Positions 16,976 through 25,391 of a stretch of DNA of 64,000 nucleotides are shown here, piece after piece. A program made the position numbers and the translations under genes. The DNA comes from JAJPKK01 sp963807015 (GTDB lineage Bacteria > Pseudomonadota > Alphaproteobacteria > Rhizobiales > Xanthobacteraceae), in NCBI GenBank assembly GCA_963807015.1, contig CAWEAS010000012.1, positions 62,001 through 126,000 of the forward strand, given 5' to 3'. Each line of letters starts with the position of its first letter. The stretch's first letter is position 1. The notes under the pieces are model-generated. The model made no database searches. It worked only from the letters and a program-made list of their open reading frames with translations, and had not been told where the DNA came from.

Positions 16976-17000
16976 TGTTCTACCGTTGAACTATTCCCCA
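16927..17000 (-). tRNA. tRNA-Gln (anticodon CTG)
   Basis: 74 bases with CCA encoded. The acceptor arm TGGGGAA pairs with TTCCCCA; the anticodon stem GCGGA/TCCGT encloses the loop CTCTGAC, giving CTG; the T arm has GGTTCGAATCC. It resembles E. coli tRNA-Gln(CUG) closely. Its 3' end served as the integration site for the neighbouring island and remains intact. Confidence 0.95.
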
Positions 17001-17408
17001 AAACGCCTGTAGTTTCATCGGCTTACCGAACCAAAGCGGCTTTGATCCCCGCGCTATGGCCGTGAGTGGTAGCCCGGCCGTGAGGCACGTGAGATTTAGG
17101 GGATTAGGACTTGGTTGCCAAGTCTCTCACATGCCGGCCGCCGCTGTCATACGGCACTTGATGGTGAAGAACCATCCCTCGCCTTCGAACTTCGGAATCG
17201 GGTCACGTGGCCATCCGAAGGACGCAGCGGGTCGCACCCGCGCCGCGTACCCAGCGTCGGGGAAGCAGCGTGCCAGGTTCCATCGTCGGGCATGACCGCC
17301 TCCAGTCGACGATCATCGACGGGCGGCAAGGTTGGCGAGGTGCGGCCGGGATGATGAGCTTCCTCGAGAGCCGGCCGCCCTTCCCATCTTACAAGTCTCG
17401 GCCAACCG
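17001..17408. other. Intergenic stretch with no supported gene
   Basis: 408 bases between tRNA-Gln and the NHL-repeat gene. Several short open frames occur but none shows a motif or a good start. It holds a small palindrome, ACTTGG-TTG-CCAAGT (near 17109-17123), and presumably the tRNA promoter. Confidence 0.4.
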
Positions 17409-18473
17409 TTAATGCAGAATCAATTTCTGCACGCGCCAGTTCGCGGTCTCGGCGGCGTAGATTTCGTGCTCGGACGGACAGGCGAGGCCATGTGCGCCGG
17501 AGAATTCCTTGAGCTGGCGGCCGGAGCGGCCGATCACGCCGAGCACTTTGCCCTCGAGCGTCACCTTGAAGATGCGGCCGGGGAAAGTCGATTCGCCGAC
17601 GAACATCACTTGGTTCGGCGCCGGCGTGATGCAGAGCGAATTCGGCGCGCCGATTAGCTGCTTGAGGCGCTCCCCAGTCGGTGTGTTGCCGTAAACAGGG
17701 TGCGTGCCGGGCTCCGGCGGGACATCGATCGAGAACATGCGCAGGAACTTACCGTCAGTGTCGAATACCTGGATGCGGTGGTTGGTGCGATCGCCGACGT
17801 AGACGTTGTTGTCTTTGTCGATCGCGATCGAGTGCGGCAGGCGGAACTGGCCCGGTCCCGTTCCCGGCTCGCCCCATGACTTCACCCAGCTGCCGTTCTT
17901 GTCGTATTTCGCGACGCGTGAATTGATGTAGCCGTCCGAGATGTAGATGTTGCCGGCGCGGTCCCAGGCGACATCGGTCGGCTGGCGAAACAAGCCATCG
18001 ATCGGCGGCAACGGCGGGTTGACGTGCTCCCACGGCTTGGTCTCGTCGTCGGCGGATTCCTTGCGGCGGCCGAATACCCAGATCACCCGACCGGCCGGGT
18101 TGAACTTGACGATCATGTCCGAGCCCTTGTCGACCGCCCAGATGTTGTCGTCCTGGTCGATGCGCACGGTATGGGCAAATGCCCAGGCGTATAGTCCTTT
18201 CCCAACCTCGCCGAGAAATTCGCCGCTCGCGGCAAACTCGAGAAGCTGCGCCGCCGACGGCGCATAAGCCGGTCCATGAGCGCTGTTCGAGCGCGTGAAC
18301 ACGAAGATGTGGCCCTTGGAGTTCACCGCAACGCTCGGCACCTCGCCAAAGTTCATGCCGGGGGGCAGCTTGAGGAAATCCGGCACCGAATCGAAGGCGA
18401 TCTCCGGTGCGCTTTGCTGGGCGAAAGCTGGCATTGCGATAAACGCGAGACACGCGAGCAGAAGCTTCTTCAT
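17409..18473 (-). CDS. Secreted NHL-repeat beta-propeller protein
   Basis: 354 residues with a Sec signal peptide (MKKLLLACLAFIAMPAFAQQ). The body has NHL/SMP-30-like repeats, each with a pattern such as VAWDRAGNIYISD and IAIDKDNNVYVGD, forming a six-bladed propeller. The family is often named peptidyl-alpha-hydroxyglycine alpha-amidating lyase-like, but that activity is known only in animals and should not be assumed. The ATG at 18473 places the signal peptide at the N-terminus and follows an AGGA site; the frame is open a further 57 bases upstream. Monocistronic, next to a palindromic repeat. Periplasmic; substrate unknown. Confidence 0.85.
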   Translation of the reverse strand: MKKLLLACLAFIAMPAFAQQSAPEIAFDSVPDFLKLPPGMNFGEVPSVAVNSKGHIFVFTRSNSAHGPAYAPSAAQLLEFAASGEFLGEVGKGLYAWAFAHTVRIDQDDNIWAVDKGSDMIVKFNPAGRVIWVFGRRKESADDETKPWEHVNPPLPPIDGLFRQPTDVAWDRAGNIYISDGYINSRVAKYDKNGSWVKSWGEPGTGPGQFRLPHSIAIDKDNNVYVGDRTNHRIQVFDTDGKFLRMFSIDVPPEPGTHPVYGNTPTGERLKQLIGAPNSLCITPAPNQVMFVGESTFPGRIFKVTLEGKVLGVIGRSGRQLKEFSGAHGLACPSEHEIYAAETANWRVQKLILH

Positions 18474-18607
18474 GGGTCCTCCCGTTTTCATTAACTTGGC
18501 CGCCGGTCGCGGCAGCAAAGGCAGCGGCATTTTCAGCGCCCCTCGCCCGATCGCAAGCGCGATTTTCGGTCATCGTTTGCAGCACTGACATTTCATTTGC
18601 GAGGGGT

Positions 18608-18711
18608 CATTCCGGGGCGCCATAGCGAAGCGAAGGCGAGCCTGGAATCCATACACACTGACCGAGGAATATGGATTCCGGGCTGCCTCGCTGCGCTCAG
18701 CCCCCGGAATG
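18608..18711. repeat. REP-like palindromic element, copy 1
   Basis: Begins CATTCCGGGGCG and ends CCCCCGGAATG, with an inner pair GGAATCCAT / ATGGATTCC. A second copy of the same design is at 26247-26349. It sits between the divergent NHL-repeat and ModA-like genes. Confidence 0.75.
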
Positions 18712-18793
18712 ACGGCGGCCCAAGTGCAATTCGACGTGCGACCAGCTATTCTCACCGCAACCCGGCCTCAGCAGGGAAAAATGGGAGGACAAC

Positions 18794-19561
18794 ATGCGCA
18801 TATGGACGAGGATCGCGTCAGCCATCATCGCGGGCGCGTCGGGTGCAGCAATGCTCGCGACAGCGGCCTCCGCCGCCGACGTCGTGCTCGTCACCACCGC
18901 TGCCGTCGAGCAGATCATGAAGGGGGTCATCCCGACCTTCCAGGCCTCGACCGGCAACACGGTGCGCATGAGCGTCGACGGCACCGCGACCGCCGTCGCC
19001 AAGGTCTTGGACGGCAGCTATCACCCCGATCTCGTGATCCTCGGTCCCGACCCGCTCGGCGAACTTGCCAAGGCCGGCAAAGTCGATGGCGCGACCATCA
19101 TGCCGGCGTTCCGCTCGCGGATCGGTTTTGCGGTCCGCGCCGGCGCACCGAAGCCGGATATCAGCACGCCCGAAGGCTTCAAGAAGGCGCTCCTCGACGC
19201 CAAGTCCATCGGCTACAGCATCGGTCCGAGCGGCGAGTACTTCTCCAAGGTCTTAATCCAGCGGCTCGGCATTGCCGATGCGATCAAGGACAAGATCAAG
19301 AACGTGCGCGGCATGCCGATCGGGGCCGCCGTCGCACGCGGCGATGTGGAAGTGGGCATTCATCAGGTCGCCGAGCTGATGCCGATCGCCGGAATCGATA
19401 TCGTCGGCGCGCTGCCTGAGGAAATTCAGAGCCACCCGATCTACGCCACCGCCATCGCCACGAAAGCGCAACAACCCGATGCCGCCCTCGCGCTGTCAAA
19501 GCTCCTCTTCGCCGAAAGCTCGGTGCCCATAATCAAGAAGAACGGCATGGAGCCATATTGA
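18794..19561 (+). CDS. ModA-like periplasmic substrate-binding protein
   Basis: 255 residues with a Sec signal peptide ending near AASAAD. It belongs to the molybdate/extracellular-solute binding fold (type 2 periplasmic binding protein). It shares motifs with the protein at 43291-44058: GDVEVGIHQ, PEEIQSH and the SBP_bac_11-like layout. No modB or modC permease genes lie nearby, so it is an orphan binding protein and its ligand is unknown; molybdate would be a guess. The start has GGAGG 6 bases upstream. Monocistronic. Confidence 0.85.
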   Translation: MRIWTRIASAIIAGASGAAMLATAASAADVVLVTTAAVEQIMKGVIPTFQASTGNTVRMSVDGTATAVAKVLDGSYHPDLVILGPDPLGELAKAGKVDGATIMPAFRSRIGFAVRAGAPKPDISTPEGFKKALLDAKSIGYSIGPSGEYFSKVLIQRLGIADAIKDKIKNVRGMPIGAAVARGDVEVGIHQVAELMPIAGIDIVGALPEEIQSHPIYATAIATKAQQPDAALALSKLLFAESSVPIIKKNGMEPY

Positions 19562-19570
19562 GGAATAGCA

Positions 19571-19609
19571 CCCTCCCCTGGAGGGCGGGAGTCGTCGCAC
19601 GAAGTGCGA
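19571..19609. repeat. Short hairpin-rich intergenic repeat
   Basis: CCCTCC/GGAGGG followed by a perfect TCGCAC-GAA-GTGCGA hairpin. A related arrangement occurs at 29669-29720. Located just after the ModA-like gene; it could also act as a transcription terminator. Confidence 0.5.
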
Positions 19610-19691
19610 TGGGGTGGGGTGGCAGCGCTGCCGCAAATTGCGGCGCTGAATGTGCTCGCGCCACAAGCCCGAACTGAGAAAGCCGCGTTGA

Positions 19692-20177
19692 CTATTCCCC
19701 CTCCCCCTTCGGCCTCTCGGTCCGTCGCTTCAGCGTGTTGAGCACGATACCGGCGAGGGGAACGACGACACTCGGAATGATCGACTCGATTGGATTACGA
19801 AACGAATTGCGAAGTTCAGTCATCTCGGCCTCGATCGCGCGAAAATCCGAAACGAGACCCTCCATGGCGGAGACATGGACTTGGCGCGCGAGTTCGATGT
19901 CACGCGCGGGCTTGATGCGCCCTGCGATAAGGACGAGCAGCAATGCCAACACGAGGCTCGCGAGCCCGACGGCAACCGCCGCCCACACACGGCCCCATAT
20001 CGGCTCGAGCGCAAAGAAGCCCGCAATCCCGAGCATCACAAAACCGAACACCCCGATCAAGGCGGCCACGCCGGTGACACTGGAACGCGTCAGCAAGCGG
20101 CGCGCTTGAATGTCGGCGATGATCGCATTTGCCCGCACGAGCGCACGCAAATTGGCGACGATGCTGTCGGTTCTCAT
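19692..20177 (-). CDS. Phage-holin-superfamily-like membrane protein
   Basis: 161 residues with two hydrophobic segments (about residues 38-58 and 66-88) and an amphipathic C-terminal half. This matches the small putative Actinobacteriophage holin superfamily III / YqjE-like membrane proteins that often sit beside ElaB/YqjD (DUF883) proteins. It starts directly after the stop of the DUF883-like gene, so the two form an operon. There is no sign of a prophage. Likely an envelope-stress or ribosome-tethering associated protein by analogy with YqjD/YqjE; function not established. Confidence 0.7.
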   Translation of the reverse strand: MRTDSIVANLRALVRANAIIADIQARRLLTRSSVTGVAALIGVFGFVMLGIAGFFALEPIWGRVWAAVAVGLASLVLALLLVLIAGRIKPARDIELARQVHVSAMEGLVSDFRAIEAEMTELRNSFRNPIESIIPSVVVPLAGIVLNTLKRRTERPKGEGE

Positions 20178-20456
20178 CTAATGTCGTCCGAGCCGGCGCC
20201 CGATGGCAATGCCAGCCACGAGGGCTACCGCCATGGCCGCCAAGGGATGGGAAGTTACAACGTCTTCGAGATCATCAACGGCATCTGCGAATCGGCCCTG
20301 CAGCTCCGTGAGCAGTTCCGCGTAATCGTATGGCTGTCCGTCGTGCGGTTCGGGCTGCTCGTCAGCGACCGATAAGTCGGGACCCGGCTGACCGGCCGCA
20401 GCAAGCTCGGCTCGCAATCTGTCGAGCTCTTCGCGGCGGGTATCTTGTCGTGCCAT
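20178..20456 (-). CDS. ElaB/YqjD (DUF883)-like membrane-anchored protein
   Basis: 92 residues: a charged helical N-terminal part and a C-terminal hydrophobic anchor ending in AMAVALVAGIAIGRRLGRH, a glycine-containing tail typical of the ElaB/YqjD family, some members of which tether ribosomes to the inner membrane in stationary phase. First gene of a two-gene unit with the holin-like membrane protein. The preceding HPLAAM motif fits the family. Confidence 0.75.
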   Translation of the reverse strand: MARQDTRREELDRLRAELAAAGQPGPDLSVADEQPEPHDGQPYDYAELLTELQGRFADAVDDLEDVVTSHPLAAMAVALVAGIAIGRRLGRH

Positions 20457-20473
20457 CAGCTTTTCCCGAACAC

Positions 20474-20498
20474 CTGCCGCCAGCGTGCGCGGCGGCAG
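20474..20498. terminator. GC-rich hairpin after the cof operon
   Basis: CTGCCGCC (20474-20481), loop of 9, GGCGGCAG (20491-20498). It lies between cofC and the DUF883-like gene. There is no T tract, so it is a weak terminator candidate. Confidence 0.35.
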
Positions 20499-20544
20499 CG
20501 TGCGGCGCAGGATAACGAAATCCGCGGAGATGGGTCAATTGCGC

Positions 20545-21156
20545 TTACCCGTGCAGCCACACCGGAGCATCCCGCTCCCAACGCTGATATTGCGACGGCC
20601 CGTCGATATCGAACATCAGGAGAGGATCGCAGACGCTGCGCATCGCCAGCCCGCTCGCTTGGGCTTGCGTTCGATGCCGCACATAGCTCTGCGGGCCGTA
20701 GTCAAAGCGGAATTTCGTGAATGCGGACGGCGCAAGACGCAGCGCATTTGTGCCGTCCATAGCCTCGTCGGGCACGATCACGGCCTCTTCCGGCCACGCG
20801 ATGAGCTTGGCAAGTGCGGCCGGCGTTGCCAGCGGTAGATCAATCGGCAGGATAAGTCCGCCGGAATCCGGGTCCTCGGCAAGCACGCGTGCGCGACCCT
20901 CCGACAACGCGTTGTTGAGATCGGCATCATTATCGGCAATGGCGGCGACGCCATATTCGGCGACAATTGCGGCGACGCGCGGGTCGCCGGTGATGACACG
21001 CGTCGCAGCCGCGCCGACCACTGCAATGGCAACGTCAAGGGTGCGGCAGAGGAAAAACGTGCACAGCGCCTCGCGCGAGCGCGCGGACAGGCTGGACGCA
21101 AGCCGCGATTTGCCGCGGTCGAGATGCTTGCAGGGGATGAGGATGACGAGGCTCAT
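20545..21156 (-). CDS. cofC: Phospho(enol)pyruvate/2-phospholactate guanylyltransferase CofC/FbiD
   Basis: 203 residues from ATG at 21156, whose first bases overlap the cofD stop (ATGA). A nucleotidyltransferase fold with N-terminal LIPCKHLDRGKSRLA (GTP site) and LILPIDLPLATPAA (metal-binding Asp). It makes the guanylylated three-carbon donor (from 2-phospholactate, phosphoenolpyruvate or 3-phosphoglycerate in different lineages) used by CofD in coenzyme F420 synthesis. Last gene of the sox-cof run. Which substrate is used here cannot be read from the sequence, though the nitroreductase gene points to phosphoenolpyruvate. Confidence 0.88.
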   Translation of the reverse strand: MSLVILIPCKHLDRGKSRLASSLSARSREALCTFFLCRTLDVAIAVVGAAATRVITGDPRVAAIVAEYGVAAIADNDADLNNALSEGRARVLAEDPDSGGLILPIDLPLATPAALAKLIAWPEEAVIVPDEAMDGTNALRLAPSAFTKFRFDYGPQSYVRHRTQAQASGLAMRSVCDPLLMFDIDGPSQYQRWERDAPVWLHG

Positions 21157-22112
21157 GGCCGGCGATTGTCGGCGATCTCGCGCGCAAAGGCGAGGCACGC
21201 GCGCGCCAGCGCGACGCGGTCCGCGGCGCTGCGCATCACGGCCGGCGCGACGAGCGCCGCAATGCCGAGAGCTTCGATCGCAGCTTTGAGGCCGGCATCG
21301 GTCTCGTCGATTACCAGCCCATCGATCAAACCGGCATAATGACGCGCCACGGCAGCCGCCGTCGCCGGCTGGCCCAGTTCAGCCATGATTTTTGCCGCCG
21401 GGCCTTTGATGGCAGCGCCGCCGACGATCGGCGAGACTGCGATAATCGGTACACACTTCGCTTTCATCCATTCCCGGATGCCGGGAACGGCAAGGATCGG
21501 ATCGACACTGAGGAATGGATTCGACGGGCAAATGATGATCGCGTCGGGGTTAACCGTCGCGAGCGCGGGGTTCATGCGGGCCGCAGTCGCGCCGCGATAG
21601 CTGATGGCGGTCACCGGCACCTTGCACGCAAGGCGGACGAAATAGTGCTGAAACTCAAGCTCGCCCTCAGGAGTGGTGAGCATGGTGCGCACGCTCTCGT
21701 CGCACATGGGGAGAAGCGCCGGCACGACACCAAGCGCGCGCGCGAGCTCGGCCGTGACTTGAGTCAACGTCTCCCCCGCGCGCAGGCGCGTGGTGCGAAG
21801 CGCATGGGTTGCGAGATCGCGGTCGCCGAGGCGGAACCAAGTCGGGCCGCCGAGGCGGGCGACCTGATCGATGAAACTCCAACTCTCTCCGGCGATGCCC
21901 CAGCCGGTTTCGGGATTGGCAATGCCGGCAAGCGTGTACATCACGGTGTCGAGGTCGGGCGAGATGTGCAGGCCAAGATGCTCGAAATCATCGCCGGTGT
22001 TGACGACGACGGTCAGGCGCGTGCCGAGGATCTGCGCCAACCCGTCCGCGAGCTTGGCGCCGCCGACGCCGCCGGCGAGCGCCGCGACAGTGATCGCGTC
22101 GTCAGGTTTCAT
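21153..22112 (-). CDS. cofD: 2-phospho-L-lactate / PEP transferase CofD (FbiA)
   Basis: 319 residues starting MKPDDAITVAALAGGVGGAK, where the Gly-rich loop binds the guanylylated donor. CofD transfers the phospho-three-carbon moiety to the deazaflavin FO, giving (dehydro)F420-0. Other family signatures are VVVNTGDDFEHLGLHISPDLD and the late SPIVGGAAIKGPAAK. Its start overlaps the nitroreductase stop by one base and its stop overlaps cofC by four, so translation is coupled through the cassette. The FO synthase genes (cofG/cofH) are not in the window. Confidence 0.93.
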   Translation of the reverse strand: MKPDDAITVAALAGGVGGAKLADGLAQILGTRLTVVVNTGDDFEHLGLHISPDLDTVMYTLAGIANPETGWGIAGESWSFIDQVARLGGPTWFRLGDRDLATHALRTTRLRAGETLTQVTAELARALGVVPALLPMCDESVRTMLTTPEGELEFQHYFVRLACKVPVTAISYRGATAARMNPALATVNPDAIIICPSNPFLSVDPILAVPGIREWMKAKCVPIIAVSPIVGGAAIKGPAAKIMAELGQPATAAAVARHYAGLIDGLVIDETDAGLKAAIEALGIAALVAPAVMRSAADRVALARACLAFAREIADNRRP

Positions 22113-22813
22113 CACGTGTTTCGCTGGGCGCGGTCGGCGGGCCACATGACAAAATCGCCGATCGGCCGGCGCGGGCGATCGCGTCCGCCCTCGGCGGCGA
22201 TGCCCAACACGATCAGCCCTTGAGGCTGCCAATGCTCCGGCATGCCGAGCGCATTGCGCACCACGTCAGGGCAGAACAGCGGCGCGCACATCCAGCACGA
22301 GGCGAGTCCCTCGGCGTGGGCCGCGAGCATGAGATTCTGCGCAGCCATGGCGGTACCCTGCACCGACATCAGAAATTCGGCGTCGCTTCGGGCCGCGTCG
22401 TGATAGGAATCGGCGTGCTCCAGCGTTAGGCAGACGACGATCACGACCGGCGCGCCGGTGATGCGGGCAAACGAGCGCGCGACGTCACGCTCGATCGTGT
22501 CCGCGTCATCACCGTCGCGGCGACGGTCTGCGGCGAGCCGGGCTCCCATCGCCCGCGCCAGGGCCACCTTCGCCTCGACTTTCTCGATCACGACAAAACG
22601 CCAAGGCTGGCGGTTATGCGCCGACGGTGCCGCGGCCGCGCTTGCGAATAGACGCTCGAGGGTCGCGGGCGCCACCGCGTCAGCACGGAACCGCCGGATC
22701 GAGTGGCGCGAACGCAGTGCGTCGTGGAATGCAGCCGCCGAAACCAGCATGCCACCGCCCATTTCGTTCGACGCGCGGATCGTCAGCGGATCGGCGACCG
22801 GGGCTTGAATCAT
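22112..22813 (-). CDS. F420-linked nitroreductase (FbiB C-terminal domain-like)
   Basis: 233 residues with the FMN-binding nitroreductase fold: RSHSIRRFRADAV, AAPSAHNRQPWRFVV and the C-terminal PQGLIVLGIAAEGG. It lies between cofE and cofD with start/stop overlaps at both ends. In mycobacteria the same domain is fused to CofE as FbiB and reduces dehydro-F420-0 to F420-0 with FMNH2. Here the two halves are separate genes in the same order, which supports that role. A generic nitroreductase is the alternative. An internal ATG (residue 22, MLVSAAAF) could be the real start. Confidence 0.82.
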   Translation of the reverse strand: MIQAPVADPLTIRASNEMGGGMLVSAAAFHDALRSRHSIRRFRADAVAPATLERLFASAAAAPSAHNRQPWRFVVIEKVEAKVALARAMGARLAADRRRDGDDADTIERDVARSFARITGAPVVIVVCLTLEHADSYHDAARSDAEFLMSVQGTAMAAQNLMLAAHAEGLASCWMCAPLFCPDVVRNALGMPEHWQPQGLIVLGIAAEGGRDRPRRPIGDFVMWPADRAQRNT

Positions 22814-23565
22814 CGAAAGAGGTCCTTTTCCCGTGCGCGAACAAGTTCGCGCGCCGAACCGTCGCGCCGCCCATACCCCAAACCACGCACGAGCACCACG
22901 GGACGTCCTTCGTCGGCTTGCCCCATCACCAGTGAAGCAGCGGAAGCAAGCTCGTCGGCAAGTCCGACCTCGGTGGTCTCTAGCCTGCGGCCGAACAGGT
23001 CGGGGCGGCCGCGCAGATCGAGAAGTCCGGGAAGGCCGCTCACGCCGATCGCGGTGCCGATGGTGCCGTTGCGCCAGGCGCGGCCGATGCTGTCGATGAT
23101 CACGACGCGAACATCGGCACCGGTCGCAGCGCGCAGACTGCGTCGGATGTCCGCGGCGCTCCGGTCGGGATCGAGCGGCAGCAGCAAGGCCTGGTCGGTC
23201 CCAGCGACGTTCGACCGGTCGATGCCGGCGTTGGCGAGCACCAGTCCGAGCCGGTGAGCGACGATAATGACGCCCGGCCGCTGGCGCAGCACTTCGGTCG
23301 ATTCCGCAAGGATCAGCTCGACGAGGCGGGGATCCTTCTCGGTCTTTGCCGCGAGCGCGATCGCACGATCCGACGGCGTGACGGTCGCAAGATCGACCGT
23401 GCGGCCTTCCGCCTTGGAGACGATCTTTTGCGCCAGCACCAGCACGTCGCCAGGTCGCAGCACCAGGCTCGCCTCGCGGAGCGCGGCGAGGATGAGTGTC
23501 GCGAGATCGTCGCCGGCCTTAACCAATGGAATGCTGGCAAGCGCGGTCAGCACAAGTTCGCTCAA
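22810..23565 (-). CDS. cofE: Coenzyme F420-0:L-glutamate ligase CofE
   Basis: 251 residues. CofE adds gamma-linked glutamates to F420-0 using GTP. Motifs: an early LVLRPGDVLVLAQKIVSKAE, then DSIGRAWRNGTIGTAIGVSG, and a C-terminal GLADELASAASLVMGQ, all typical of the F420 ligase family. It overlaps the soxB stop upstream (ATGA, 23562-23565) and the nitroreductase start downstream, so ribosomes finishing soxB could restart on cofE. Length fits the single-domain CofE class, not the fused FbiB. Confidence 0.93.
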   Translation of the reverse strand: MSELVLTALASIPLVKAGDDLATLILAALREASLVLRPGDVLVLAQKIVSKAEGRTVDLATVTPSDRAIALAAKTEKDPRLVELILAESTEVLRQRPGVIIVAHRLGLVLANAGIDRSNVAGTDQALLLPLDPDRSAADIRRSLRAATGADVRVVIIDSIGRAWRNGTIGTAIGVSGLPGLLDLRGRPDLFGRRLETTEVGLADELASAASLVMGQADEGRPVVLVRGLGYGRRDGSARELVRAREKDLFR

Positions 23566-25244
23566 ATGCCAGTGACCTTCACATGCTCGTCGGCGATGGG
23601 CGCGACGACGCGATGGGCCGCGACGTAGTCCGTGACCACATCCCAGATCGGCGGGCCCTCAGCGCCTTCGGTGACGCTCGCCCAGCCGGCGACAGCATAC
23701 TCCTTCGCAGCATCGAGCGGTGCGCCGGTGCGTGTCAGGCGCAGGTCCGTGATGCGACTCCCCACCGAAGCGCCGACATCAATGGTGTAGCTGATGCCGC
23801 CGGTCCGGACCATGTCACCGCCTTGCCGGTAATAAGGATCGGAATTGAACAGATTGTCGGCCACATCTTCGAGGATGTCCTTGATCCGCTCACCGCTCAT
23901 CATGGCTCGGTAGGCGGCGGGATAAGTGAGCGCAGTCGCGTTGTAAATATCCTCGCGGGTGATCGCCTGCCCAGGGATCAGCGCAGTGCCCCAGCGCAGA
24001 CCTGGCGACAATGCAATCTCGGCATCGCGCCGCTCGAGCAGCGCATCGCAAATCACCTTGTCGAGAGTTCCGTCGAAATTGCCGCGGCGATACAGCAGCG
24101 TATCGGTGCGACCGACGACTTCGCCGAGATGAGCGATGTGCGGCGACCGGATCGCCGCGATCTTGGCGGCCATCGCCGGATCTGGCGTGATGACGTCGGC
24201 AAAGATGGGGATCAACTTGTAACGGTACGCTGCGATGCGACCGGCGCGCACATCGAGATCCAGGCGGGAGACGAACTTGCCGTGGCTGCCGGAAGCAATG
24301 AGAAGCGTCTTACCCACTTCGACCACGTTCGGAAGGGCGTCGTGAGTATGAGCCGTGAGCACGACGTCGATTCCCGGCACACGTTCGGCAAGCTTGCGGT
24401 CGACATCGAAGCCGTTGTGGGAGAGCAGCACGACGAGATCGGCGCCGCCAGCGCGCGCCTTCGCGACCTCGGCGGCGATGTCGCGCTCGCGGATGCCGAA
24501 GCTCCAATTCGGAATGAGCCAGCGGGGATTCGCGATCGGCGTATAGGGGTAAGACTGGCCGATGACGGCGATCTTGACGCCGCCGCGCGCGATCATCGTC
24601 GCGGCTGGAAAGGCAGGCTCGTCCCATTCGGTGTCGCGGATGTTGAGGCCGAGGAACGGGAAGCCGAGCGTGCGCACAAGTTCCTTCACGCGCGCGGCGC
24701 CGAGAGTAAACTCCCAGTGCCCCACCATAGCGTCCGGCCGCAGCAGCGCCATGCAGTCGACCATGTCCTGGCCACGGCTCATGAGCGAGGTGTAGCTGTT
24801 CTGCCAGGTGTCGCCGCCGTCGAGAAAGACGACGCGGTCGCCGCGCTCGGCGCGGATCGCGGCGATGATTGCGGCGATGCGGTCAAGGCCGCCCATGCGG
24901 CCATATTCGCGCGCGAGTGCTACGAAATCGTCCGCGGCAAGCGCGTAGGCGAGCGCCGACCCACGCGGGATGCCGTAACGATCGAGGAGCGCCGCGCCCG
25001 TGAGGTGCGGAACACGCCCTCTCCCCTCCCCGATCCCGATATCGACCGCCGGCTCTCGAAAATAGATCGGCACGAGTTGCGCATGGAGGTCGGCGATGTG
25101 CACCAGCGTTACGTTGCCGACGGCTTCGAAGGCAAGCAGGTCCGCCTCGCGCAGCCGCTGTTGGGCGAAGGCGCGCGTCCAACCGCTCGGCACGAACGCT
25201 GCCGTAGCGGCAGCGACCTGAAAAAATTCGCGGCGCGTGGTCAT
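23562..25244 (-). CDS. soxB: Thiosulfohydrolase SoxB
   Basis: 560 residues from ATG at 25244. The N-terminus MTTRREFFQVAAA is a twin-arginine-type signal. The 5'-nucleotidase/metallophosphoesterase fold shows the dimanganese-site motifs HIADLHAQL, GGDTWQNS, GHWEFT and TAHTHDAL. SoxB hydrolyses sulfate off the SoxY-bound thiosulfonate in the periplasm. It follows soxA across a nested palindrome and shares a 4-base stop/start overlap with cofE. The frame is open for 120 bases before the ATG, but that part lies in the repeat and is unlike protein. Confidence 0.95.
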   Translation of the reverse strand: MTTRREFFQVAAATAAFVPSGWTRAFAQQRLREADLLAFEAVGNVTLVHIADLHAQLVPIYFREPAVDIGIGEGRGRVPHLTGAALLDRYGIPRGSALAYALAADDFVALAREYGRMGGLDRIAAIIAAIRAERGDRVVFLDGGDTWQNSYTSLMSRGQDMVDCMALLRPDAMVGHWEFTLGAARVKELVRTLGFPFLGLNIRDTEWDEPAFPAATMIARGGVKIAVIGQSYPYTPIANPRWLIPNWSFGIRERDIAAEVAKARAGGADLVVLLSHNGFDVDRKLAERVPGIDVVLTAHTHDALPNVVEVGKTLLIASGSHGKFVSRLDLDVRAGRIAAYRYKLIPIFADVITPDPAMAAKIAAIRSPHIAHLGEVVGRTDTLLYRRGNFDGTLDKVICDALLERRDAEIALSPGLRWGTALIPGQAITREDIYNATALTYPAAYRAMMSGERIKDILEDVADNLFNSDPYYRQGGDMVRTGGISYTIDVGASVGSRITDLRLTRTGAPLDAAKEYAVAGWASVTEGAEGPPIWDVVTDYVAAHRVVAPIADEHVKVTGI

Positions 25245-25258
25245 GAGGCGTACGGCAG

Positions 25259-25370
25259 CGTAGGGTGGGCAAAGGCGCGCAGCGCCGTGCCCACCACGGC
25301 TTCGTTGGTGGGCACGGCGTTCGCGCAATGGCAAAAAACTGCAGCCTCGGCCGCCTTTGCCCACCCTACG
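25259..25370. repeat. Nested palindrome between soxA and soxB
   Basis: Outer arms of 19 bp match perfectly (25259-25277 with 25352-25370; CGTAGGGTGGGCAAAGGCG and its complement). Inner arms of 14 bp also match (25283-25296 with 25306-25319). The RNA could fold into a long two-tier hairpin directly upstream of the soxB start. Confidence 0.85.
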
Positions 25371-25391
25371 AGTAATGACTTCATAACCGCT

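Noticed and set aside
17056..17354. Overlapping short open frames after tRNA-Gln
   Set aside because: No motif, no good start, and random-looking composition.
19692..20177. Prophage remnant suggested by the holin-like protein
   Set aside because: No other phage genes nearby; the family is mostly chromosomal and paired with DUF883 proteins.
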